DNA from: Drosophila persimilis
Taxonomy: Eukaryota > Arthropoda > Insecta > Diptera > Drosophilidae
DNA: 64,000 bases
NCBI RefSeq assembly: GCF_003286085.1
Contig: NW_020825294.1
Coordinates: 8,246,001 to 8,310,000 of the forward strand
Direction: 5' to 3'
Shown here: positions 49,930-59,519 of the stretch, piece by piece
Layout of the letters: the number at the start of each line of letters is the position of its first letter
How positions within the stretch are numbered: the stretch's first letter is position 1
Notes under the pieces: generated by a model
What the model was told of the DNA's origin: nothing
Seen by the model: only the letters and a program-made list of their open reading frames with translations
Databases searched by the model: none
Translations under genes and position numbers: made by a program

Positions 49930-50824
49930 AGAATTTGAACTAGGAATTAATGTATGCTTGTAGTATTGGGCTGAATATGAATCGAATGTGATTTTACGTT
50001 ACTTATCGCTTAGTTGCAAGTAAACCCAACCAACTCTCTTATATCGGCGTGTGATACTTTAACAAATGCAACGAACCCATTGCAATGCTAATGCTAACTG
50101 TTGCTGCAAACCCCCTAATCATAGCGAAGCATAGTTTTTATACTGTTTATGTATGTATGGCTTAACCACATCTGTATGTATGCATCTATCTTTATGTAAA
50201 TGTAATTATCTGTCTAGTTAACCTAGATTTAAGCGAGACCTGTGTGAACAAACGAAATATATTGTACGAAAACGATTCCTCTCCTCTCCCAAAGTTCACT
50301 TATTTAAATAGGAAAGGAACAATCTATTTATTCTACAATGGGTAGATTGGTTCAATATGCGGGCCTATGCTAAAAAAACACAATACATACAACAAAAATC
50401 TGACGGTGGAACGCGATCTATCAAGAATTTACGTGAAACTATTTGACGGTACGACATGGTTTTCTTTAATGGAATTTTAGAGATTCATTTCCGCCCATAC
50501 AAAATGTATGAATAAAATGTCCAAATTGACACAAATTGACAGGGGCCTAGGGAACATGTATCGAACATTTAAATTATTGATTAGTTAGGAACCAATTCGG
50601 AAAACACTTTCAGAGGCTGTAGGCTGCAGTCCTTTAGTCCTAAGTAGCCTTTCAAGGTTCAATATATTCAAATGAATATATAATGTGGCAGTCATAAAAT
50701 TGCTGCAGAGTGCCTTTCGTGACAAAGATTTTGAATATGCCGCAAATTGCGCATATCGATTGTTCGATATTTATATAATCGATAGTTGGAAAACAATTAA
50801 ATATTTTCCAGTCTAGTCTAATAT
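49930..50824. other. 3' region of the ABCG gene and spacer
   Basis: The ABCG 3' untranslated region lies at the left. The only clear AATAAA I noted is 50511-50516, nearly 600 bp past the stop; other weaker signals could be used. The rest is AT-rich spacer with an ATCGATA site near 50780. No gene was recognised. Confidence 0.5.
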
Positions 50825-50985
50825 CCCTCTAGTACCAGGCAACTAGTTCCGCACTGGTGCCGCACTAGCTACCATTCTCACCTCCCTGGTTCCAGATCGA
50901 TTACCCGCAATGTATTTCAGCGGAGAATTTAACACATGCATGTCCTAGGGCGGAACCACCCCTGGTTCCCGCTCGATTACCCTTC

Positions 50986-51180
50986 GATTACCCGTAGCTA
51001 GTTGCTCAGGAGGTAGTTCCGAACTAGTTACCAGTAGAAAGCCAGCAACTAGTTCCCCACTCGACTACCCTTCGATTACCCGTAGCTAGTTGCTCAGGAG
51101 GTAGTTCCGAACTAGTTACCAGTAGAAAGCCAGCAACTAGTTCCCCACTCGACTACCCTTCGATTACCTGTAGCTAGCTC
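50986..51180. repeat. 88-bp tandem repeat in the left subterminal region
   Basis: Two essentially identical 88-bp copies (50986-51073 and 51074-51161), each starting GATTACCCGTAGCTAGTTGC, are followed by a partial diverged third copy. The unit contains several ACTAGTT motifs also found at the right end of the element (52370-52480), where a GGTCCGCGTTCGCTTCCCGC block is itself repeated twice. Confidence 0.9.
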
Positions 51181-51312
51181 TGACCTAGTTACCAGTAACG
51201 AGTTCCGAACTGACTACTGGTAGTAGTCAATCTGGCAGTCTGGAATAATACAAAAATACAAACACAATGTCTTTCATTAAAACGAATAATTTTTAATTAT
51301 ATGATGCTTAGC

Positions 51313-52230
51313 CTACTCCTGGTTTTTGGCAAGACACTTCTTCTTAAACACCCTTTTCTTCATCAATTGCATTGCCTTCCGCACAGTGTTTTCGGGAGGC
51401 TCATCGCCAGGCGGAATACATTCTGTAATTAATATTTGTATTAATTTATATGAAAAATTTTTAAATCTCTAGAAGTGTAAATTGTATTTTACCTAGCAAA
51501 GCTGCAATTCTTTGTGGGTCCTAAGGCCTTCTTCCCTTGAACCCCATCGACGTTATAGGCTAGAACAATTTCCTCATTCAAAATAAAGTTTAAGCCGGTC
51601 AAAACGCCAGCTGGCTGGAGAATTGATTTCATTGCTGTTATCTGTAAGTGAAACATTAAAATATAAAGATAAGACAGAGAAAAAAGTCATAAAATGTATA
51701 GTTTAGATATACTTACATAAATGTCCCTATTTAATTTTTTTTTTCTTCCAGTTCTATAAGTTCTTCCTCACGTTTTATAGGGAACTGTCCCCGAATGGGA
51801 TTCAATTCCCCCTTCTCCTTTACCAGCTGCTTTATTAAAACAGTTTGATCCGCTAAAATTTGGACCACTGCATTCAATTGATCTAAAAACAATGTTGTTA
51901 ATTAATTTGATTATACAAATATTTTTCTGTTAATCTTTATTAGTCTTACCACGAATAACTGCATTCTCCTGTTTTAGAGTTTCTAAAAGTATTTGCACTT
52001 ACCTGTTTATATTAATTTGATTTATTTATTAATTCTTTTCCACTTTTTTAATAAATGTTCACACAAAAGACTCTTCCAGCGATTAGATCTTGTACAGAAG
52101 TGAACAAAATCAATGCATAAAGCAAACGAGGAAAACAAATGCATTTTGTTTGTGTAAATTCTTGTCTCTTTCATTCCACGATCGCAACTACAGTAAAATA
52201 TCACGATTAACTTACCATTTCGGTGCTCAT
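51313..52230 (-). pseudogene. Decayed DUF4806-like gene inside the element
   Basis: On the minus strand there is a start exon at 52230-52216 (ATG AGC ACC GAA ATG, then GTAAGT). Further exons are 51982-51950, 51882-51717, 51641-51493 and 51422-51313 (TAG stop). Joined pieces read ...FPIKREEELIELEEK..., ...LNRDIY/ITAMKSIL... and ...AYNVDGVQGKKALGP.... This follows the DUF4806 pattern: FP(I/L)..EEELEELE, then a GG-like turn, then Y(N/S)W.G..GK. Two lesions are visible. A run of ten A at about 51733-51742 shifts the frame before LNRDIY, and the last two exons do not agree in phase. About 230 bp between the first and second exons seem to have lost the expected middle. The function of DUF4806 proteins is unknown to me; many insect copies seem to be repeated genes. 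Confidence 0.55.
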
Positions 52231-52517
52231 TACATGTCGTGGCTCGGTAAAAACTAGCTGAGTGGGCACTGTAACTTCACGGAATTGCGGTTATTTGCCG
52301 CCTTCAAAAACAAACCGAAGGCGGCTTCGTTTTTCGGTTCTTTTTCGACTGGTCCGCGTTCGCTTCCCGCGTAACTAGTTGCAGAACTAGTACAGTGTAG
52401 TCGACGAAGACCTGGTCCGCGTTCGCTTCCCGCGTAACTAGTTGCGTAGCTAGTTGCGCGGTAAACAGCGCAGAACTAGTTCGAGAGGGGTCAATTGACC
52501 CCTTTGGTTCTACAGGG

Positions 52518-53503
52518 TATATATTGATATATCTATATATATTTATATTTGTGACCAACAAACAATGTTGCCATTTACTATGTATGTATTATACACTGCT
52601 CAGAATATTTTGACGTCGAAATCGAGTTGAAGGTATATTGACGGTAAATCGGTATAGAATGGTATATTTAGTCAATTTCATCAACCTATTAAATTAAATT
52701 TTTAAATCTCAATTTTCTCTATCTCAAATCGCTTGCAAAGATTATGTAAGCGATTTAATCCATAAATTACCTAAAATCTGCGTAGGCTTAGTATCAAATT
52801 TGTTTAGTTATAGAAAACTATATTTTGTTTGATTCTATCATTGAAATTCTCTGTGTTTTTGCGATTCCGCATATTTTATAGATCAAGAATTATTTGGATA
52901 CTAGGTAATATTCGTATAATATTAAGAGAACTTTATGCGCGACTTATTTTAATTGGGCAACTCTTCCGATGTCGGGCCGAGCATGAGGAGATGGGTGAGC
53001 ACAAGAATTGCATTCAACTTTTATGATTGCCTTGGGGACCACAGTAGTTGATAGAGACGTTTCTTTTATATACATTTTCGGTACAAAGAAATACACGTTT
53101 GAGATTTAAATTAAAATTTTCATTAGACTTAGTTTGCGGCCAGTTGAGATAATATACTGCTAATACATTAGATTTACTTTGAATATTTTGAATGCGTTGA
53201 CTATGACATATAGCTTCACAAAATGTCTGATAGTAGAAAAAACACAGATAATAGGTAACATAGGGCTTCAATCTCTCGATTCTTCCTTCCCTGCATCATT
53301 TATTTCACTGTAATGCATTCATATCCTTGTCGAGAAATAAGATTTCTGGTCTTGGAAACAGAACTATTAAGCCATTGTAGACAAGGGGATATCAATATAG
53401 TCACCATCTCAGTAGAAAGATATCGTGAGCTTTTTTTAAGTACAGAGGAACTTACAACTTGTTTAAGAATAGGGGTTTCAGTGGGCTAATTTAGTTTTTT
53501 TCA
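52518..53503. other. Spacer between the DUF4806 element and the Hrs promoter
   Basis: AT-rich sequence with no recognisable gene. GGTATATT-like strings near 52630-52670 resemble the promoter motif seen just before Hrs and may be a diverged or duplicated copy. Confidence 0.5.
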
Positions 53504-53575
53504 ACGGTATATTTTGAATATGAGACAGTATATTTCGGTATATTCCTGAGGGTCAGACCGTATATATGGACCGTA
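53504..53575 (+). promoter_or_regulatory. Array of Ohler motif 6-like elements upstream of Hrs
   Basis: ACGGTATATTTTG, ACAGTATATTTCG, TCGGTATATTCC and ACCGTATATATGG occur within 72 bp, about 110-180 bp before the Hrs start codon. They fit the fly core-promoter element KTYRGTATWTTT typical of broadly expressed TATA-less genes. Transcription of Hrs probably starts shortly downstream. A classical motif 1 (GGTCACACT) is not visible here. Confidence 0.6.
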
Positions 53576-53682
53576 TCCACTGTCAACAACAAAATATATA
53601 AAAAAACATAAAGATCGAGCCATTAAATAATAGGAAACACACAAGAAAAAGGAAAAGAAAAAGAAAATAAAGCACAAAAATC

Positions 53683-56546
53683 ATGTTTCGATCGAGCTTT
53701 GAAAAGAATCTAGGTAAAAGGGAAAATAAAAGTAAAAAACGAGTTGAATAAAACCAGTAAAAATGACTCATCAGAAAAGCAAGAAAAGAAACAAAATTAA
53801 CAATAAAAGGGAATGACCTAGCAGCGCAATTCAATTGTGACGATTGTGGGGCTAAGTGCGCAACGCCTGATATTTCTTTTTATGTTCCAGAGAGCGCCAC
53901 GAGTCATCTGCGATTGGAGCCAGACTGGCCCTCCATCCTCCTCATCTGCGATGAAATCAACCAGAAGGATATCACGTATGCTGACACTACCATTGATATC
54001 GAGCTCTATATCTAGTCCTAATTGAGATTTCTCCTACTGCAGACCGAAGAATGCCTTCGCCGCGATCAAGAAGAAAATGAACTCTCCCAATCCGCACTCG
54101 GCCTGCTATTCGCTCCTGGTGCTGGAGAGCATTGTGAAGAACTGTGGCGCCCCCGTGCACGAGGAGGTGTTTACCAAGGAGAACTGCGAGATGTTCAGTA
54201 GCTTCCTGGAGACCACGCCCCACGAGAACGTGCGTCAGAAAATGCTGGAGCTGGTGCAGACCTGGGCCAATGCCTTCCGCTCGTCGGACAAATATCAATC
54301 CATCAAGGTACGACCGCGTCGGATGACTCATATCTTATCTTATCCGTTCACTTGATTTGCTTATACATGCGAAAACCAACCCAGAAGAGTGTCGAAACGT
54401 CGACTTGCAAGACTCTTCTTTTGTCCGATTCTTATAATTTAATTAGTGAGTAGCCTCTGTTAGTTGTTGCTTAAACGCAGTACAAAGTGGTCTGTCAATT
54501 CAAAATGAGCTGCGAGGAGGAACTTAGCTTGGAGGAAGAATCCGTAGTAGGCTCTTGAGCAGTTGAATCCCTCGCCAATAATAATTCTGACCTTGCAGGA
54601 CACCATGACCATCCTAAAGGCCAAGGGCCACACGTTTCCCGAGATGAAGGAAGCCGATGCCATGTTCACGGCCGACACGGCGCCCAACTGGTCCGACGGC
54701 AAGGTCTGCCACCGATGCCGCGTAGAGTTTACCTTCACCAACCGCAAGCACCACTGCCGTAACTGCGGCCAGGTGTTTTGTGGCCAGTGCACGGCCAAGC
54801 AGTGCCCCCTGCCGAAGTACGGCATTGAGAAGGAGGTTCGTGTGTGCGATGGCTGCTTTGCGGCACTCCTGCGCCCAGCTGGGAGCGGCAGTGGTGGAGT
54901 TGGCGTTGCCGGTAGCAGCAAGCCTGGAGCACGTCCAGCGGATAGCGATTTGCCGGCGGAGTATTTGAACAGTTCCTTGTCGCAGCAGGTGCAGGTTTGT
55001 CAATCGAACAAATTGCACACAAAATATTCATGAAATAGCCTTTATCTTCCAGACGCCTGCTCGCAAAACCGAACAGGAGCTCAAGGAGGAGGAGGAGCTA
55101 CAACTGGCCCTGGCCCTCAGCCAGTCCGAGGCCGAGCAACAGAAGCCGAAACAAACGACCCTGACATCAGCGGCAGCCGCTTACCGAATGCAACAACACT
55201 CGCCCAGTCCAGAGGCGCCGCCGGCCCCCAAGGAGTACCAACAGGAGGAGGCGTCAAACCCGGAATTAGCCAAATACTTGAACCGGAGCTACTGGGAGCA
55301 GCGTAAAATCAGCGAGTCCTCCTCCATGGCCAGCCCATCGGCTCCCAGTCCCATGCCTCCCACGCCACAGCCACAGCAGACTTTGCCCGTGCAGCCCAAG
55401 ACCGCCGATGAGGTGCAGATCGATGAGTTTGCCGCCAATATGCGCACCCAGGTGGAGATCTTCGTAAACCGCATGAAGTCGAACTCGAGCCGTGGTCGCA
55501 GCATTTCGAACGACTCCTCTGTGCAGACCCTGTTCATGACTCTGACATCGCTGCACTCCCAGCAGCTGTCGTACATCAAGGAGAAGGACGACAAACGCAT
55601 GTGGTACGAGCAGCTGCAGGATAAGCTGGCTCAGATCAAGGACTCGCGTGCCGCCTTGGACGTGCTGCGCCAGGAGCACGTGGAGAAGCTTCGGCGCATC
55701 GCCGAGGAGCAGGAGCGCCAGCGTCAGATGCAAATGGCTCAGAAGCTGGAGATTATGCGCAAGAAGAAGCAAGAATACCTTCAGTACCAACGCCAGTTGG
55801 CACTCCAACGCATTCAGGAGCAGGAGCGTGAGATGCAGCTGCGCCAAGAACAGCAAAAGGCCCAGTATCTCATGGGACAATCGGCCCCATTCCCATACCT
55901 CCCTGCATCCGGCGTAGCCCCGCATGGCTCCCCATCGCATCAACCGAACAGCGTCTATAATCCGTATGTAACTGCAGCTCCTGGCTATCCAGCTCCTGCA
56001 CCCAATGGCCACGGACAGTTCCAGGGCATTCCGCCGGGCATGTACAACCCGGCCATTGCCCAGCCACCGACAAATGCAGCCCCAGGAATGATGATGCCTC
56101 CGCATCTGCAGCAGGCGATGCATCAGCCACAGCCAGCCAATGCCCAGCTCCACCATCCGGCCCCCCAACCTCAACAGCCTCAAATTGGCCACGTGATGCT
56201 CCAGCAGCAACAGTTAGTTCAGTCTCATCCACCGCTGGCCAATCAGGCTCCGCCCCAGGTACTACCCCAAGCACCGCCCCAGGCACAACATCAAGCACCG
56301 CCCCAGGCACAACATCAAGCACCGCCCCCGGCACAACATCAAGCACCGACACAGGCACTTCCCCAAGCTCCTCCCCAAGCACAAAATCAAGCACCTTCGC
56401 AGCCACTTCCTCAAGTCCCACCAGTCGCCGAGATCGCCAACAAACAAATTCAGGCCATTGCTGCTGCACCGGCTCCGCCACAGACTGAGCCGAAGCCTGT
56501 CAAAGCAGACGAGCCAGCCACAGCAGAGCTGATTAGCTTTGACTAA
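53683..56546 (+). CDS. Hrs: Hrs, ESCRT-0 subunit (VHS-FYVE-UIM)
   Basis: Coding exons are 53683-53713, 53891-53975, 54043-54307, 54599-54994 and 55053-56546, giving 756 residues ending in TAA. The first exon encodes only MFRSSFEKNL plus one base. Residues of about 1-140 form the VHS domain. The FYVE zinc finger spans about 158-214: WSDG 158-161, eight cysteines (164, 167, 180, 183, 188, 191, 210, 213) and the RKHHCR patch that binds PI3P. A ubiquitin-interacting motif (EEEELQLALALSQSEAE) lies near 273-288 and a long Q/E/R-rich coiled coil near 435-524. The tail is proline- and glutamine-rich with a QAPPQAQH-type repeat and ends in LISFD, a clathrin-box motif. Hrs sorts ubiquitinated cargo on early endosomes with Stam and recruits ESCRT-I. 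The match to fly Hrs in length and architecture is very close. Confidence 0.98.
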
Positions 56547-56715
56547 AACGGGAAAGCTTATCGTTTTGTATTATCCTCCAGAGTTGAACGAAATATACAC
56601 CATATGGATCCTAAACCGATTGAATACTGGTCCAAATTTTACGAATACTGGTAGGCAATCCTATACGAGATCGAAAACTCATTTACCTAATTTTAACCCA
56701 CTCATGTTATTCCAA

Positions 56716-56721
56716 AATAAA
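56716..56721 (+). terminator. Hrs polyadenylation signal
   Basis: AATAAA lies 170 bp past the Hrs stop and well before the stop of the convergent PGK paralogue at 56994. The two 3' regions share about 450 bp. Confidence 0.6.
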
Positions 56722-56993
56722 CCGCACTGTATTGTAGCAGCCAGTTGTCTCTCAGTCCTGCGGGTGGACATCCATGCCACTCCATTTTACAGTTAACATT
56801 TAATAACAAAATAATTGGAAATTGAATACCAATTCTACAGAAAATCCACACAAATTACGTTGGCAAGAAAAAGCAACTGGGGGATCGCAAAAACAAAGTA
56901 CGTACAGCCGGGAAAAAATAATATCAAATGCCGAACAGGCAGGTCAAAATAGATTGAGCCTGTTGTTACTGGTCATAGCTTCTGTCCTGCATT

Positions 56994-58460
56994 TTAGGCA
57001 TCGGAGAGGGCTGCTACGCCAGGAAGAACCTTTCCCTCGAGCAGCTCGAGGGAAGCCCCACCACCCGTGGAGACGTGCGACACTTTGTCGGCCCCACCGA
57101 ACTGCTTGCAGGCCGTGGCCGTATCTCCGCCGCCGACGATGGTGGTGGCTCCCCGTGTCGTGGCCCCGATGACCGCCTCCAACATGGCTCTGGTGCCATT
57201 GGCGAAGCGTTCATTCTCGAATAGGCCCGGTGGACCGTTCCAAACAATCGTCTTCGAAGCGCAAATGGCTCCGGCAAATATTTCAATGGATATCTTGCCA
57301 ACATCAAGACCCATCATCTCCTTGGGAATACCCTGTTTTGCATCCACGGACTCGACTCTCTCCGGGTTCTTATCGATTTTGTTGGCGCACACAAAGTCCA
57401 CGGGTAGGATTATATTGACCTTTTTCTCCTGCGCTTTTGCCATTATTTCGGGCACCATGGCGGCACCTTTCTCGTCGAACAACGACTTGCCAATCTCCAT
57501 GGAGTTGAGGACTTTGAGAAATGTAAAGGACATCCCACCTGCCACAATCATGACAGAAACATTATTCAGTAGGTTGGTTATCAGGGGGATTTTGTCGGCG
57601 ATCTTTGCGCCCCCCAGAATGGCCAGGAACGGCTTGACTGGTTCTTGAAGCGCCTTGGCAAAATATTCTAGCTCCTTGTCCATCAAAAACCCGGCGGCTC
57701 GCACTTTGTAGCCCTCGCCCATCATAGAACTGTGAGCCCGGTGAGCAGTGCCGAACGCATCGTTGACATAGATCTCGCCCAGCTTCGCCAACTTGGTCCG
57801 AAACTGCCTAACCTTCTCGGGATCAGTCTTGATCTTCTTTTTGTTCTTATCCTTGCTGCTGCCCGTCTCCTCGGCGTAAAAGCGAAGATTCTCCAGCAGC
57901 AGGACGCTACCCTCAGGAGGATTCTTCACCGCATCTAGGGTATTCTCCCCCACGCAGTCATCGAGAAAGCACACCGGCCTTCCCAACACCTTCTGCAGCT
58001 CCTTGGCCACCGGCTCGAGTGTGAATTTTTTGTTCTTTTTCCCATCCGGTCTACCCAAATGCGAAGCCAATACCTAATTTGGGTAATTGGAATCTCTAAT
58101 GGACGAGCACAGGAGTGCATAGATGGAGATCTACTTACCAGACACTTGCACTTGTTGTCCAGGGCATATTTGATGCTGGGCAGAGCCGCGACTATGCGCT
58201 GATTGTTGGTTATTTTTCCATCCTTCATGGGAACATTAAAGTCCACCCTGTAACAGAGACCCCAGGTCATGAATGTGGGCATTTACTCTTTAGAATCCTT
58301 ACCTCATGAAGACACGTTTGCCTGCCACATCAACGTTCTTCAGGCTCAACTTCTTTGCAGGTTTTCCAGCGTCTCCGCATTTTTGATTGCTGCCAAAAAG
58401 TCGACCAGATGCAAATTTAAGAAGACTGGCGGCTCTAACCTGACGTCCAAAACCAAACAT
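56994..58460 (-). CDS. CG9961: Phosphoglycerate kinase paralogue with N-terminal extension
   Basis: Exons on the minus strand are 58460-58303, 58247-58139 and 58073-56994 (TAA), giving 448 residues. PGK makes ATP and 3-phosphoglycerate from ADP and 1,3-bisphosphoglycerate. Signatures are kept: [72 protein letters not shown] and [16 protein letters not shown]. The enzyme may therefore be active. Compared with Pgk at 61319-62696 it has about 32 extra N-terminal residues, starting [16 protein letters not shown], which are basic and hydrophobic with no acidic residue in the first 29. This could be a mitochondrial or other targeting signal. The first intron (in MR/VDFNVP, phase 2) is at the same site as in Pgk, showing descent by DNA duplication; the second intron is private. 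A tiny upstream open frame (ATG at 58534, TAA after eight codons) precedes the start. Confidence 0.93.
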
Positions 58461-58839
58461 TTTCTTGTTAATGTACTTTGAAATAAAACGAAAAGTATTC
58501 TATTGACTTACTTGACAGTAAAGGAGCCGAGCATCTCCAAAGTGGTATAGAAGTTGAATGGAATACAGACAGGCGGTCCAATCAGGATTGCCCCAATCCG
58601 CCTACGCCTAGCATTCGAGCACTGCTGTTGCCCAGACTGGCCAAACTCCCTGGTGATCCATCTCTTCCACCGACCTCTGCTCCTTCGATCTCATCTCCAT
58701 GCGTGGAGCTCTTGGCCACATTTAGATTCTCATGGTTTGGACTATGCCGCTTATCGAATTGGCAGTCGAAGTCTTAGCTGTGCCAGTCAGCAAGGTAAGG
58801 GCGTGTTTGAATATACATAGAAGCATCGCCGCAACGCAA

Positions 58840-59218
58840 TTTAAAAACACGAAATATTTCCACAAAGCAGAGGACTTATTCCAAGTTTTGGATAAGGGAC
58901 TTCAGGAATTTGGGTTCAGCATGGAGAACATTATAGGATTTGCAGCATAGTGTCCAAGATTAAAAGTGCAAATGATTCGGTTCTTTTTGTAAAGTGTGTT
59001 TGCCACTCAGTAGCTCTCGCTTCAAGTTATGCATGTAAAATGCTACCAAGAAGTCTAGAGCAAACGATTAAGGATACATTCAATTACTTTTCTAAGAGCT
59101 CGAAGCGGCATAGAAAATTTAAGGCATTTCAAAAATTTCTAAATTCTCCCGAGCATCAAATACTCAATCACTATGACCTAAAACCTCTTTTTACGCAAAG
59201 TGCAATAAAAGCAAGTAT
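58840..59218 (+). pseudogene. hAT transposase relic
   Basis: Two frames give pieces of a hAT-type transposase of the SCAND3/ZBED-like group. One ends ...SMENIIGFAA before a stop at about 58948. The next, starting near 58953, reads VLFVKCVCHSVALASSYAC then KMLPRSLEQTIKDTFNYFSK. The usual DGASVM segment between them is missing, so there is a deletion and frame change. The similarity ends near 59218. No terminal repeats were found. The relic lies between the divergent starts of the PGK paralogue and Cwc25. Confidence 0.7.
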
Positions 59219-59355
59219 TTAAAATAAGCCAATTAAGTAGAAAAATTATTCATGAATCGTATAAAACTATGTGGGCATGGCTAAATATGCTATATAGCAA
59301 AAAATATTCCACGGAATATCAAAAACGAGGAATATGTAAAAGTGGACTTGAATTC

Positions 59356-59456
59356 GCCAGTATATTTACGGTATGTTTTGAAAATGAGGCGGTATGTTTT
59401 GGTATATTTCTGACGGTCGGACGGTATATTTTATTGATAAATCCGCGGTCACACAG
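59356..59456 (+). promoter_or_regulatory. Cwc25 core promoter motifs (motif 6 array and motif 1)
   Basis: CCAGTATATTTACGG, GCGGTATGTTTTGG, GGTATATTTCTG and ACGGTATATTTTATT occur in a row and are followed by GCGGTCACACAG (59447-59456 core). They fit fly core-promoter motif 6 and motif 1 (YGGTCACACTR, bound by M1BP). They sit 64-165 bp before the Cwc25 ATG at 59520, so transcription probably starts around 59455-59480. Confidence 0.65.
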
Positions 59457-59519
59457 AGGGAAACACAACAATAGCTAAATTTTTTTTGTTTGCAGTAAAA
59501 ACACAGATTCATTACAAAA

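Larger units (their letters stand above)
50825..52517. mobile_element. Inverted-repeat element carrying a DUF4806-like gene
   Basis: The left edge starts CCCTCTAGTACCA and the right edge ends TGGTTCTACAGGG (reverse complement CCCTGTAGAACCA), giving imperfect 13-bp terminal inverted repeats with 11 matches. Both subterminal regions are full of ACTAGTT/AACTAG strings, with a 16-bp palindrome GGGGTCAATTGACCCC (52488-52503) and a 9-bp-stem hairpin GCCGCCTTC/GAAGGCGGC (52297-52325) at the right. Inside is a minus-strand split gene. A TAT or similar short duplication flanks the edges, but this is too short and AT-rich to be sure. The superfamily is not identified. Confidence 0.55.

Noticed and set aside
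52304-52561. 85-codon minus-strand frame at the right end of the DUF4806 element
   Set aside because: It reads through the duplicated GGTCCGCGTTCGCTTCCCGC blocks (repeated LVTREANADQ) and does not connect to the element gene.
55266-56210. 314-codon minus-strand open frame opposite Hrs
   Set aside because: Antisense shadow of the CAG/CAA-rich Hrs exon; its leucine-rich translation is the mirror of Q/E codons.
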